Source: Candidatus Thalassarchaeum sp.
GTDB taxonomy: Archaea > Thermoplasmatota > Poseidoniia > Poseidoniales > Thalassarchaeaceae
Reading direction: 5' to 3'
NCBI GenBank assembly: GCA_022449345.1
Contig: JAKURL010000007.1
Span: forward strand, 18,181 to 82,180
DNA: 64,000 nucleotides
Shown: positions 41,092-51,443 of the stretch, in pieces
Numbering within the stretch: the stretch's first letter is position 1
Layout of the letters: every line of letters starts with the position of its first letter
Notes under the pieces: model-generated
The model's database searches: none
What the model saw: only the letters and a program-made list of their open reading frames with translations
What the model was told of the DNA's origin: nothing
Position numbers and translations under genes: made by a program

Positions 41092-42234
41092 TCAGTTGAC
41101 GAATTCAACAGTTCTAGTTCGTAGGTTTCGCATTTGTGTATGCAGTGCTGCGCCGTGAATCTGCTCGGATTTCACTCCGGTCAGTACTAGCAGCACTCGG
41201 ATTTCATCTCCCATCGATTGATCTGTCGTTGCACCCCAAATGATTCGAGCATACGGATTTATTCTATCGCGAATCAACTGGGCACATTTCTCCGCGTCTC
41301 CCAATGACAGAGTCGGTCCTCCAACTACGTTGACAAGAGCGCCTCTAGCATCCGATATATCGATATCCAACAGCGGCGATTCTAGCGCCTCGTCAGTCGC
41401 CTTCTCGGCACAGTCCTCGCCTCTTGCTTCTCCAAGACCGATCATTGCCACGCCTCCGCCATTTTCCATGACTGACCTGAGGTCTTGGAAGTCGAGATTG
41501 ACCACTCCTTCCTTGGAAATCATCTCGGAGACTCCGGCAATGGATCTCATGAGTAATTCATCCGCGACTCTGAATGCCGCATCCAAAGGCAGATCGCGTA
41601 CGCCATCAACCTCTAGCAATCTCTCGTTTGGTAGCACGACGACGGTGTCGCAAACTTCGCGCAATCTCTCCAACCCCCATTCTGCATTCTGTCTGCGAAG
41701 AGCACCTTCGGAGAGGAATGGGTAACTTACGACGGCAATCGTCAGGGCACCTTCTGCTTGGGCCAAGCGAGCGATAACATGAGCAGAACCGGTTCCTGTT
41801 CCACCACCCAATCCGGCGGTGATGAAAGCGAGGTCACAATTCTCGACCTCTTTCATGAGAGCCTTCTCAGATTCGAAAGCGGCTTGCTCCCCCTTCTCTG
41901 GGTCGCCGCCTGCACCTCGTCCTCTGGCGCTTCGCCCGATTAGCACCTTGTTGTCGACGCCGACTCTCAGTAGGTGTTGGGCGTCAGTGTTGATGGCCAG
42001 TCCACGGACATATTCGCCATCGAACAGACCCTCCCTTTCCAATCTAGCCACGGTGTTTGAACCGCAGCCACCACAACCGAATACACGGATTCGTGGTTGT
42101 AGTGATTTCAGTAGCGTTTTCAGTTCAGGATCAGTCTCCGTCACAACCGGCGCCGCCGGTGATTCTTCCCCATCCTGAAGCTCCAATACACGGTTGATAA
42201 GGTGCTTCATACGCAACGCTGGCACTCCAAGCAA
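41092..42234 (-). CDS. ftsZ: Cell division protein FtsZ
   Basis: FGCGGCGSNTVARL, AFITAGLGGGTGTGSAHVIARLA, AINTDAQHL. Start likely ATG 42210 (MKHLINRVLEL). Confidence 0.95.
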   Translation of the reverse strand: MLGVPALRMKHLINRVLELQDGEESPAAPVVTETDPELKTLLKSLQPRIRVFGCGGCGSNTVARLEREGLFDGEYVRGLAINTDAQHLLRVGVDNKVLIGRSARGRGAGGDPEKGEQAAFESEKALMKEVENCDLAFITAGLGGGTGTGSAHVIARLAQAEGALTIAVVSYPFLSEGALRRQNAEWGLERLREVCDTVVVLPNERLLEVDGVRDLPLDAAFRVADELLMRSIAGVSEMISKEGVVNLDFQDLRSVMENGGGVAMIGLGEARGEDCAEKATDEALESPLLDIDISDARGALVNVVGGPTLSLGDAEKCAQLIRDRINPYARIIWGATTDQSMGDEIRVLLVLTGVKSEQIHGAALHTQMRNLRTRTVEFVN

Positions 42235-42256
42235 GGATAATGCTTGCCGTAGCGAT

Positions 42257-42273
42257 TGGGCCCTTTGGGCCCA
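42257..42273. terminator. Stem-loop TGGGCCC-TTT-GGGCCCA between CDP-alcohol phosphatidyltransferase and ftsZ
   Basis: Perfect 7-bp inverted repeat 15 nt after the upstream gene's stop. Confidence 0.5.
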
Positions 42274-42287
42274 TTGAGGGCCCCTGC

Positions 42288-42980
42288 TCAGTTTGCCATA
42301 AGTTGCTTTCTAGTTTCTATGAACCGAACTACGAATGTGTATAGTCCACCCCAGAAGGAAACTGCCAGAGCCAACGTCATTCCATTCAATTCTGCATTAC
42401 CTAGCAAAGCCCAATGAGCATATTCGTGGAATGAGGATATGTCCAGCCCAGAACCGCCTGAGCTAGCCTGCCAAGCAGCCCACAGAAGGCCGCCGAGAGT
42501 AACCACCAATCGGTCGGCTCGGCTGAAACCACCGTACAGTCGACCAAGTCCAACAGACTGAGCTTGTGTCCCCATGTATGAGCCCAGTAGCGTAAGAAGC
42601 GCAGCAGCCCAACCCGCCATCGGGTCGACAACGAAAACCGAGTTGTAACCGATGGCGACTACCAATCCAACATCGACCACACGATCGATAGTGTGGTCAA
42701 GGAAATCTCCGTACGGTCCAGCCGTTCCTTGATGTCGCGCTAGCGCCCCATCTAGAGCATCAAATACACCAGCGATTAGGACAAGCACAACCGCTCCAGT
42801 AATCATCATCGCTCCTTCGCTATTGCCCTCAGCGACTGCGATTAGGTAAAATGAGACGATTGAGATGGCTAAGGATGTCCAAGTTAGCACACTAGGATCA
42901 AGGTCTCCCATTCTAACGACTAGAGGTTGTACCATCTTTGTCCAGCTGTCGCGCATTTTCTCGAACATCAGCCCACCCAA
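42288..42980 (-). CDS. CDP-alcohol phosphatidyltransferase family protein
   Basis: GVFDALDGALARHQGTAGPYGDFLDHTIDRVVD matches DG-x2-AR-x(8)-G-x3-D-x3-D (GAxxD variant). Confidence 0.92.
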   Translation of the reverse strand: MGGLMFEKMRDSWTKMVQPLVVRMGDLDPSVLTWTSLAISIVSFYLIAVAEGNSEGAMMITGAVVLVLIAGVFDALDGALARHQGTAGPYGDFLDHTIDRVVDVGLVVAIGYNSVFVVDPMAGWAAALLTLLGSYMGTQAQSVGLGRLYGGFSRADRLVVTLGGLLWAAWQASSGGSGLDISSFHEYAHWALLGNAELNGMTLALAVSFWGGLYTFVVRFIETRKQLMAN

Positions 42981-43552
42981 TCAATTACTGCCTCAGGGCT
43001 GGCCGGTTTGAAGCCATCTGAAATCCAGTAGAGAATATTGGAAACAATTTCTTCAGATCCATCGCCCGAAGTATCGAACTCTGCCCAGGGCGAATCATTC
43101 TCGCGCTCATTCCACGCACCACCGAGTAATTCCCACTCGACATTTGCCTCGACTTTTGTTTCGGAATAACCACGTTCGTTGAGACGCTGGCGTAGAACAT
43201 CTGGGTTGCATCGTAGAACCACAACCGCATCGACTGGAAGGTTGTGGGAAAGGTGGCCGTCGATAAGTTCCGGCTCCAAAGGAGCCGACTCCCAAGCTTC
43301 AGCGATGTTTTGTAACAGAATTTCCATATCGACTGGATGTGCACCATCAGATGGATCTAACTCACCGAGTGCGCCGGCTTGTTCAGCCAATTCCTCGATT
43401 GTTGAGACATTCAAACCCTGCTGAGCAAGTAAGTCCGCAACAGTCGATTTACCGGTGCCAGGGGTACCGGATAGGGCTAGCCTGAAGGTGCCTTCCACGT
43501 AATCACGGGTGGGTGATGAACCCATGAACGCTCCGTGTCGGGGGCGCAACAT
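42968..43552 (-). CDS. Adenylate kinase AK6/Fap7-like
   Basis: LALSGTPGTGKSTVADLL, DGHLSHNLPVDAVVVLRCNPDVLRQRLNERGYSETKVEANVEWE. Confidence 0.88.
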   Translation of the reverse strand: MLRPRHGAFMGSSPTRDYVEGTFRLALSGTPGTGKSTVADLLAQQGLNVSTIEELAEQAGALGELDPSDGAHPVDMEILLQNIAEAWESAPLEPELIDGHLSHNLPVDAVVVLRCNPDVLRQRLNERGYSETKVEANVEWELLGGAWNERENDSPWAEFDTSGDGSEEIVSNILYWISDGFKPASPEAVIDWVG

Positions 43553-43581
43553 TGACCCATCGAAAGCGCCTGCGACCTTCC

Positions 43582-44733
43582 ATGAGTGATGCTGAGACCG
43601 GACATGTAAGCGTACTTGGAGCCTTTTCGCCGGCGGAAAATAAACTCAATATTCTGCTACTCGCACTTCCAGCAACCTGCTATTTCGCATACGTAGCACA
43701 CGATGAATCGATGGCCTTCTTTTCCTCTCTAGTCGCAATAATGCCTCTGGCTTTCTTGATGGGTCGAGCAACGGAGGAAATCGCCCTTCGAACATCAGAA
43801 TCTCTTGGTGGTCTGCTGAATGCGACTTTTGGCAATGCGGCTGAGATGATAATCGCTCTACTGGCAATCTATGCTGCATCTCAGGCAGACACATCCACAG
43901 TAGAAGGAATTGCAACAGAGGAACTCATGGTCAACCTAGTTCAAGCTAGCCTGATAGGTAGTATTCTGGGTAACTTACTGCTCGTCATGGGTCTGGCATT
44001 CGTCTGGGGCGGAATCCACTACGCCGAGCAGAAATTCTCTCAAACTCAGGTTAGTTCCAACGGCTCTTTGATGTTGTTGGCAATGATTGTGTTAATTATT
44101 CCAGCCGTATTCAATTCAACAGTAGGTGGCTCCGAGGGTGCGGAGGGTGTGGCAAATCTAAGTCACATTGCTGCAATTGTTCTACTCGCTCTTTACGGAT
44201 TATTCCTGTATTTCCAATTCAAATCGCACGTAGACTTGTTCGCTACCGAGACCCACGATCATGAGAAGCCGGAAATGAGCCAGAGAGACGCAATAATCCT
44301 ACTAATTGCGGCAACGGTTTTGGTATCTTGGATGGCCGAAATTCTTGTTCACTCGGTAGAATACGCTGCTGACGATATGGGATTACCTCACCTATTCATC
44401 GGTATAATTCTGCTACCGCTCTTCGGTAACGCGGCTGAGCACTTCACCGCCGTCACAGTTGCGGGCAAGGACAAGATGGACCTTTCATTTGCTATCTCGA
44501 TGGGTTCCTCAACTCAGATTGCAGTATTTGTTGCTCCATTGATGATTATCATCGCTTGGGCATTGAACGTCCCGCTAACCTTTGAGTTCGGAATGCTAGA
44601 AACCGTCTCAGTCTTCCTTGCAGTTTTGATTGTGAATGCTATCGCATCTGATGGTAAATCGAATTGGCTCGAAGGTGCACTGTTGCTTGGAACCTATGTT
44701 GTTCTGGGTGCTGCTTTCCTTCTCCATCCGTGA
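43582..44733 (+). CDS. Calcium/proton (cation) antiporter, CaxA family
   Basis: Two Cax repeats: ESLGGLLNATFGNAAEMIIALLA and ILLPLFGNAAEHFTAVTVAGKDKMDLSFAISMGSSTQIAVFVAP. Confidence 0.95.
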   Translation: MSDAETGHVSVLGAFSPAENKLNILLLALPATCYFAYVAHDESMAFFSSLVAIMPLAFLMGRATEEIALRTSESLGGLLNATFGNAAEMIIALLAIYAASQADTSTVEGIATEELMVNLVQASLIGSILGNLLLVMGLAFVWGGIHYAEQKFSQTQVSSNGSLMLLAMIVLIIPAVFNSTVGGSEGAEGVANLSHIAAIVLLALYGLFLYFQFKSHVDLFATETHDHEKPEMSQRDAIILLIAATVLVSWMAEILVHSVEYAADDMGLPHLFIGIILLPLFGNAAEHFTAVTVAGKDKMDLSFAISMGSSTQIAVFVAPLMIIIAWALNVPLTFEFGMLETVSVFLAVLIVNAIASDGKSNWLEGALLLGTYVVLGAAFLLHP

Positions 44734-44757
44734 ATCAAAGGGTACCCTCTGATTCAG
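44731..44757. terminator. Bidirectional stem-loop TGAATCA-A-AGGGTACCCT-C-TGATTCA between convergent genes
   Basis: Nested inverted repeat spanning the 20-bp gap between cax and amidohydrolase stops. Confidence 0.55.
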
Positions 44758-46010
44758 AGTTCAGCGTAGTATTCGATTACCGCCTCATTCAGCGCTTCTC
44801 TAGCACTATTCTCATCCACGGTTAGTGTAATTCCATCCTGCCTCAGTGCTTCCCCATCGACAAAGACATCGAGCACTCGACCACCTGAATATAGGAGATT
44901 TGGAAGGAGTCGTCTTCCATCTTTACCGATAGGCGACATTCGAATGTCATTGAGGTCCCAAGTTATCCAATCATTCGAACCCTTGGTGGCTAATTGCCAT
45001 GTCTCCTCTGGTCCTAGAACTCGGGCATTCCAATGGTCGTGCTTCTGAACCAGGCTTGCCGCCTTTGCTTCGGCTCGCATGTCCAGTGAATTATTGCTGG
45101 CTGAACCATCGGTTCCCAAGCGAACATCAACCTCTGCTTCTTTCATCGCAGGGTAGGACATAGTTCCACCACAGCCCAACTTCTGGTTGGAGGTCGGACA
45201 GTGGACTGCATGAGCTCCGTGTCCGGCTAGTATCCTCATTTCCTTCTTGGTCAGCCAACCACAATGAGCACAGACGGTTGTTCCGTCGGTGAAATAATCT
45301 AGAGAATCTAGGTACTCTACAGGATACATCCCGGTTGCTTCGTGGCAGTCAGCAACTTCCTTACGAGTCTCAGAAGTGTGGATTTGTAGGGTGCAACCGG
45401 TTCTTTTTGCTAGGTCGGAGCCCTTCAGAAGAATCTCTTCGTCACAGACGTAAACCGAGTGTGTTCCGACTCCGTAATCTATCCTCCCTGGTCTTGGTGA
45501 GGTGCCGGTAATCAGACCTTCGACATGACGTAATGCATCTCCCGAACCGGACTTGAAATTGGGAGTCAAACCATCGGTTATCGGTCCACAAAGCGTAGCC
45601 CTAACCCCCGTCTCCGCAAGGGTCTCACCGATGGTTTGGGTGTGGAAATACATGTCACAAGCGTAGGTTGTTCCGGTGGCAATCATCTCTGCCGCAGCAG
45701 CCCTAGTTCCAATCTCCACGAGTTCTTTTGTCAGTTTCTTCTCAACGGGGAAAATCGCAGTTTCAAGCCACTCCATCAGAGGCAATCCTTCACCCATTCC
45801 TCGATTGAGAATCATCGCGAGGTGGGTGTGCCAATTTTGGAAAGAACGAGTGATGATTCGACCTGTTCCATCAATAATCTCGAGAACATCTTCGTCACCA
45901 TTACTAGCCGACCACGAACCATTTTCATGCAGAATGAAATCTCCATGCTGAAGGCTACAATCATGATCCATCAGCCAAGCATTGGTGTACCGGCGGTCAC
46001 CAATATCCAT
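44754..46010 (-). CDS. Amidohydrolase family protein (MTA/SAH deaminase-like)
   Basis: RSFQNWHTHLAMILNRGMGEGLPLMEWL, TLQIHTSETRKEV, LGTDGSASNNSLDM. Confidence 0.88.
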   Translation of the reverse strand: MDIGDRRYTNAWLMDHDCSLQHGDFILHENGSWSASNGDEDVLEIIDGTGRIITRSFQNWHTHLAMILNRGMGEGLPLMEWLETAIFPVEKKLTKELVEIGTRAAAAEMIATGTTYACDMYFHTQTIGETLAETGVRATLCGPITDGLTPNFKSGSGDALRHVEGLITGTSPRPGRIDYGVGTHSVYVCDEEILLKGSDLAKRTGCTLQIHTSETRKEVADCHEATGMYPVEYLDSLDYFTDGTTVCAHCGWLTKKEMRILAGHGAHAVHCPTSNQKLGCGGTMSYPAMKEAEVDVRLGTDGSASNNSLDMRAEAKAASLVQKHDHWNARVLGPEETWQLATKGSNDWITWDLNDIRMSPIGKDGRRLLPNLLYSGGRVLDVFVDGEALRQDGITLTVDENSAREALNEAVIEYYAEL

Positions 46011-46086
46011 AATCTCGCCAACGGCTATCGCATCTCAACTTTGTCAGCGACCTCAATTAGAAGAATTGGTCATATAATCTGTTTTT

Positions 46087-46695
46087 TCAACCCACTCGAC
46101 ATATAGCATCCAAGGTACTGAGCACTTCACCTTCTTCATTGGTCAAATATGCTTCAACGACATCTCCGGTATACATCCGACCAACTCCTGATGGAGTGCC
46201 AGTCCAGACGAAATCTCCTGGAGAAAGCTCGTACCAACTCGATAGGTGCTCGACTAATTCGTCAACTGAATGAATCATTAGAGAAGTGGGGGCATCTTGT
46301 CTAGTCTCGCCATTAATCTTCATCGTAACCTGCATGACTCCTTCTTGGTAGGGTGTCCAAGTTCCTAAAACACCACTTCCTCGGAAGGCCTTACCCTCGG
46401 TCCATGGCCATCGCTTATTCTTGGCAATTGTTTGTCTTGTTCGATTGGTTGTATCACAACCGATACACATTGCTTCTGGGCGCAAGTCATCCCCCAATCG
46501 AACTACTAGTTCTGCTTCGTGGTCAATGTGGTCTTCCTCGTTCATCAGCTCGATGACATTGTTTCCATTTTCATCAGCCTCAATATGGGCGCTTGCCGGC
46601 TTTAGGAAGAATCTAGGGTATTCTTCTGAGATATCTCCACCAATCTCTTCTGCGTGCGCGGCGTAATTCCTGAAACAGCACCATCCTAGTCCCAT
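46087..46695 (-). CDS. Fumarylacetoacetate hydrolase (FAH) family protein
   Basis: HEAELVVRLGDDLRP, DTTNRTRQTIAKNKRWPWTEGKAFRGSGVLG, PGDFVWTGTPSGVGRMYTGD. Confidence 0.9.
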   Translation of the reverse strand: MGLGWCCFRNYAAHAEEIGGDISEEYPRFFLKPASAHIEADENGNNVIELMNEEDHIDHEAELVVRLGDDLRPEAMCIGCDTTNRTRQTIAKNKRWPWTEGKAFRGSGVLGTWTPYQEGVMQVTMKINGETRQDAPTSLMIHSVDELVEHLSSWYELSPGDFVWTGTPSGVGRMYTGDVVEAYLTNEEGEVLSTLDAICRVG

Positions 46696-46793
46696 GTTCC
46701 AATCGTGCAGGCAACCGGCCTTGAGCGATACGGTGGGCTAACCTTCGATTTCGTCGCGAGGATTCAAGGGGGTGCGTTGTCCGAATCCCATCG

Positions 46794-47789
46794 ATGGCCG
46801 ATGACCCCTACCACGTTCTGGGAGTTTCAAAAGACGCCACAGACGCGGAGATAAAGCGGGCTTACCGCAAGTTGGCAAGGCAACATCATCCAGATAGAAA
46901 TCCAGACGATGCCGCCGCTGAGGAGAGATTCAAGGCAATCCAAGCGGCGTATGATCAGATTGGAACTGCCGCCGCTCGCAAGGAGTATGACCAACAGAGA
47001 AGAATTGAGGAAATGTTTGCTCGAGGTAGCAATCCATTCTCTGGATTTAGTGGTGGTGGTGGCTTTCGAACAGGAGGATTTAGCAGCGGCCAAGGCTTCG
47101 ATTTCTCAGATATCCTAAACCAATTCATGGGCGGAAGGGGTGGTGCTGAGGCTCAATTTCAGCAACAGCCCAGACAACAAACGCGTCCTCCTCAACCGCC
47201 TCCTGTTCAGCGCGGTCCGGATATCGAAGCGGGTATTGACATCACTTTAGAACAGGCTCTAAATGGTACGAAAATTGAGTTCGGGCACCGTAGATTACGA
47301 ATCTGTGAACGCTGTGAAGGAACATCGTTCAATTCGAGAAAGCCTTGTTCAAAATGTTCCGGAAAGGGAGTCGAATCTCGTTCTTCGACGATTACCGTCA
47401 GAGTGCCTTCAGGTGCTCAGCACGGCCAGCAACTTCGCCTGAAAAAAATGGGTCATGAACATCCCCAAGGAGAGCCTGGAGATTTACTCATCAACATTCG
47501 ACTAGATGCCGAAGAAGGTCGTCGATGGGAGGGCAGCAGACTGATTCAGGAGGTTGCCGTTCCGTACTCGACTCTGATGTTAGGAGGCGCGGTTCGTATC
47601 CGCACTCCAGCAGGAAAGCGAGTACAAATCGAAGTAGCTGAAGGCACTCGGATTGGTGATCGTCGCCGTCTTGCAGGACATGGGCACGACGGCGGACCGC
47701 TGGATATCGAATTCATACTCGCAGAGCCGGAGCAAGTGAGTAAGAAACAGAAAGAGGCACTTGATCGGCTCAGAGATTCAGGACTTTGA
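46794..47789 (+). CDS. DnaJ-like J-domain chaperone with reduced zinc-finger region
   Basis: J domain DPYHVLGVSKDATDAEIKRAYRKLARQHHPDRNP; G/F region; only two CxxC motifs (CERCEG, CSKCSGKG); C-terminal substrate-binding domain. Confidence 0.9.
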   Translation: MADDPYHVLGVSKDATDAEIKRAYRKLARQHHPDRNPDDAAAEERFKAIQAAYDQIGTAAARKEYDQQRRIEEMFARGSNPFSGFSGGGGFRTGGFSSGQGFDFSDILNQFMGGRGGAEAQFQQQPRQQTRPPQPPPVQRGPDIEAGIDITLEQALNGTKIEFGHRRLRICERCEGTSFNSRKPCSKCSGKGVESRSSTITVRVPSGAQHGQQLRLKKMGHEHPQGEPGDLLINIRLDAEEGRRWEGSRLIQEVAVPYSTLMLGGAVRIRTPAGKRVQIEVAEGTRIGDRRRLAGHGHDGGPLDIEFILAEPEQVSKKQKEALDRLRDSGL

Positions 47790-47829
47790 CTAAACATGGA
47801 TTAAAAAACACGATACAAAGGCACCGACT

Positions 47830-50800
47830 ATGAGAGAAGTTAGGGACTTCGGTAAGGTTGCCAATTTTCTTCTTCCCCAAAGTTTCAAACTTCACACTGC
47901 GGTGCTCTTCATCAGCCTCCTGATGATTCCAGGCTTGCTTGCAAGCCTGACACCAATCGATGTCCAATCATATGACATGGAATCGCCAGAATTAACAGCG
48001 AATCAGGTTGTTAACGAAGATTTTGAAGCTGCGGAAAAAACGCATGGATTCGCCATCTCGGTGAGAGATAGGAAATCTATCCTAACATCTGATTCAGCCC
48101 CTCATTATACCATTGATGGCGAAATAGATTACGCCAACTTGCCCCATTCTTCTGAGAGGGTTGGATATCAAGGAAAAAGTGCGGGTTTAGTGGGTGAAGA
48201 TATTCCTACTGGAGGAGTCCTTAATCTTACGATACTCAGAGAGATAGAGAACAAAACCGCCATTGCAAGTTCACATTATATCTCTGACTTCGCAAGGCCT
48301 TTGGTTACCGAATTAACCAGTACAGGATTCTTTGGTCCGATGTCTCTGCCTGACCTTCTCCGAGCCTTCATGGCAGGAGAATCTCTGCTAACTAAACCCA
48401 CAATTAATGTCCTCGGATTGCTAGAACCGGCAAGAACAAACTGGGAAGATTGTGGAGTATTGGAATGTCTCACCTATGATGATCCTAACCTTACTCAGGC
48501 CCATGTTGACCTAGCCTCACATAGGATGATTATGTATTCAAACGGAGCTATGCTACGCTGGTTCTCAACCGATAGAGGATTCACCTTTGATGAGACCAGC
48601 TCTCTAATGGGGCCAGTTGGGGGAACTATTCGTGAAGATGGAACGTTCGACGACGATGTAATTTGGGGCCCTGGAAGGTGGTCAGCATCTACAACTTGGA
48701 TTCTAATTCAACTCAGTCGCACAGAGTTGCAGGAGAATGGAATTACCCATTCCTGGGAGGATGCAAGAAATGAACCAGAAGGATATCGGTTCGACGGGTT
48801 CAATTTAGTTACGACTCCCCCGGATTACAACTTAGAGGACTGTAGAAACGCCCTTCAAAAGGGGGAAGAACTTTGCAGTTTTGAATGGGCAATGCTCGAC
48901 CTCGAAAAGCAGATGAGAACAACCGACCAACTCGTTGTCACTTTCTCAGTAAATGAGGGAATAAACGTTGAACTGAACCGCGAATTGCTAGAATCTAGCT
49001 TGCTACTAATCGCCATGGCACTGGCCATTACCGTGCTACTTTGGTTCAGTCTACGGAGGACCTCTGACGTGGTAATAGTCGGGGCCACCTTGATTTTTGC
49101 TCTATTGTGGATGCAAGGCTCAATCGGCTGGATGATAATCCTTGGAGAGAAGTATGGATTCAAGATAATCAGCAAGAGTCAATTTTCCACCCTACTTCCA
49201 ATCTTGGTTATTGCTTTGGGAATAGACGACAGTCTGCACGCTCTACACAGATACAAGGAGGAAAGGAGAAAAGGGCGCTCTCCGGAGGAATCTGCTCATG
49301 CTTCATTGTCTAGAGTTGGCAGAGCGATTATGTTGACATCATTCACTACTATGTCTGCATTCGCGGCCAATCTGACTTCAGATATCGCCGCCCTGCGTTC
49401 ATTCGGTGTCGAAGCGTCTCTAGGTGTTGCAGCGGCATTCATCCTAACCGGAATTTGGGCACCATTGATTCGCATGGATTGGGATAAGCGTCTGGCCAAA
49501 CAAGGAAACTTGCCAGAAGAGGAAACCGGCATAGTTCACATGATTCGAGAACAGCGTCTAGTTTCCATTGCGAATAATTCATCGAAAAACTCCTCCCTGC
49601 TACTGGTGTTAATTCTAATTATCACAGCAATCGCCATTCCAATGATGCAGAGTCTTGAGGGTGATTTCAAAGTCAAAGATTTTCTAGATGAGGAATCGGA
49701 TTTCGCACAGGCTGTAGAATTAGTCAATACTAGGTTCAGCGATGAGGGAGAGCCGGCTGCAGTCATTATAGAAGGCGATATGCTAGACCCGAGAGTCTAC
49801 GCTGCGATTCAAGCCACTAGAGATAATATGGCAGACCCAAGCCCAAATGACCCTGGAAAATACACTAAAATGCCTTTAGGGACACCTGAAATGCATGGTG
49901 TGGACGAATTGATTTGGGCCGCAAAGGCGAGCATGTTTTCCAACAATACATCCTTTGTTGAGGCGGGTTGGGAATCCGCGAGCCTCGATTGTCAGAGGCT
50001 AGCAAATGGCCTACCAGACGAAACTGACCGTGATTGTCTGAGATTCATGTATGGATTCGTCTACGTGTATGGGGTCCCAGCCGGAGGATACTTTCCGGCA
50101 ATTCCAGAATCTCTGGCCGCCCTCCATATTGTTCCAACCTGTGAGTTAGACCCTGAATTGGTGCATCTATGCAAAGATGGAAGCATTCCGGAATACAATC
50201 GCATGACTCTGCGCTGGGGAATTGCAAACCCAGAGCAGTTCATCGTCGTAGAACAGGTTCTTGCAGAATTGGAATTGGATATGCAACCTTTCCAAGAACT
50301 GGCAGCTCAAGACCTCTCGGAAAGGTCAGATATCGAGTCGGCTAGCGAGGAATATCCTGTAACTTGGGCTATCGCTACCGGCGATCCAGTCACACGCTAC
50401 GTGGCCGCTTCTAGTATGCAGAATCAAATGCAAGGAACCCTAGTCCTCGGTGTTCTATTCTGTCTAATTACTCTGTGGTGGGGATTCCGAAAGGTCGAGT
50501 ATGGATTTGATGATTATTCGCTTCGAGACCTTGTGATATCTTCTCCAGTAATAATTGGGATAACTGGCTATGTTTACCTGACAGTTAGCGTAAATCTTGC
50601 TATTGTAATTGCAATTCTTCTCATCATAGGCGCTGGATATTGGGGCACAAGGTCGCTCTCAACTGCCATCTTTACCACCATTCCAATTGTAATTGTAATA
50701 ATTTGGTTGTACGCAATTATCGCTGCTGCTGGATATGGATTGAACATGGTCACAGTTGCAATTGCAGCGATGAGTTTGGGGGTCGGAATCGACTACGTTA

Positions 50801-51099
50801 TCCACGTCGTAGAGAGGTATCGAGAGGAGCGAGCGACCGGTGCTGGTGTAGAGACCAGCATCAAGGCGATTGGTGGCGCTGCGGGCCTTGCCTTGTTTGG
50901 ATCCGCAGTCTCCGATGTGACTGGATTTCTAATTATCAATCGCTCAGCCATGGGTTTCTTCGCAAGCTTCGGATTGTTCTGTGCTGCCATGATTGGGCTT
51001 TCCTTATTCGCCAGCCTAGTAGTTACACCTGCAATGCTTGGGGTGATGTCCCGTACTAGGAGCCAAGACTCTCAGCAGGTTGAAGCAGTTGGGGCTTGA
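47830..51099 (+). CDS. RND/MMPL superfamily transporter
   Basis: 1089 aa; two TM clusters with LVIALGIDDSLHALHRYKEERRKG and AIAAMSLGVGIDYVIHVVERYREER motifs. Confidence 0.9.
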   Translation: MREVRDFGKVANFLLPQSFKLHTAVLFISLLMIPGLLASLTPIDVQSYDMESPELTANQVVNEDFEAAEKTHGFAISVRDRKSILTSDSAPHYTIDGEIDYANLPHSSERVGYQGKSAGLVGEDIPTGGVLNLTILREIENKTAIASSHYISDFARPLVTELTSTGFFGPMSLPDLLRAFMAGESLLTKPTINVLGLLEPARTNWEDCGVLECLTYDDPNLTQAHVDLASHRMIMYSNGAMLRWFSTDRGFTFDETSSLMGPVGGTIREDGTFDDDVIWGPGRWSASTTWILIQLSRTELQENGITHSWEDARNEPEGYRFDGFNLVTTPPDYNLEDCRNALQKGEELCSFEWAMLDLEKQMRTTDQLVVTFSVNEGINVELNRELLESSLLLIAMALAITVLLWFSLRRTSDVVIVGATLIFALLWMQGSIGWMIILGEKYGFKIISKSQFSTLLPILVIALGIDDSLHALHRYKEERRKGRSPEESAHASLSRVGRAIMLTSFTTMSAFAANLTSDIAALRSFGVEASLGVAAAFILTGIWAPLIRMDWDKRLAKQGNLPEEETGIVHMIREQRLVSIANNSSKNSSLLLVLILIITAIAIPMMQSLEGDFKVKDFLDEESDFAQAVELVNTRFSDEGEPAAVIIEGDMLDPRVYAAIQATRDNMADPSPNDPGKYTKMPLGTPEMHGVDELIWAAKASMFSNNTSFVEAGWESASLDCQRLANGLPDETDRDCLRFMYGFVYVYGVPAGGYFPAIPESLAALHIVPTCELDPELVHLCKDGSIPEYNRMTLRWGIANPEQFIVVEQVLAELELDMQPFQELAAQDLSERSDIESASEEYPVTWAIATGDPVTRYVAASSMQNQMQGTLVLGVLFCLITLWWGFRKVEYGFDDYSLRDLVISSPVIIGITGYVYLTVSVNLAIVIAILLIIGAGYWGTRSLSTAIFTTIPIVIVIIWLYAIIAAAGYGLNMVTVAIAAMSLGVGIDYVIHVVERYREERATGAGVETSIKAIGGAAGLALFGSAVSDVTGFLIINRSAMGFFASFGLFCAAMIGLSLFASLVVTPAMLGVMSRTRSQDSQQVEAVGA

Positions 51100-51442
51100 C
51101 GGCTGGATGAGCAGGATGGATGACTCAGAGACTCTCACCGACCTAGAGAGAGGCAAAGAGGACTGTGTTCTGCGATTCGCTGATGGTCAGGCCTTCCGAG
51201 TTGAATACCTTGACATCAGGCAGTCTTGTCCTTGTGCAAAGTGTGGTCCTCGTCAGGAAAATGAGCAACGAATTATCGAATTCCGTGAAGAAGTAATGCG
51301 GCTTCGATTAGACAAGCCAAAGGCCGAGTTGGTAGGCCGCTATGGCTTGAGATTTTCATGGCCTAGTGGCTGTTCTAGTGGCATCTATTCTTTTCCTCTA
51401 CTACGAAAGGTAGCAGAAGACAAAGGAACCTCATTGCCTTGA
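51080..51442 (+). CDS. DUF971 / gamma-butyrobetaine hydroxylase-like N-terminal domain protein
   Basis: LRFADGQAFRVEYLDIRQSCPCAKC and GRYGLRFSWPSGCSSGIYSFPLLRKV; start may be internal Met ~51107. Confidence 0.8.
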   Translation: MKQLGLDGWMSRMDDSETLTDLERGKEDCVLRFADGQAFRVEYLDIRQSCPCAKCGPRQENEQRIIEFREEVMRLRLDKPKAELVGRYGLRFSWPSGCSSGIYSFPLLRKVAEDKGTSLP

Positions 51443-51443
51443 A

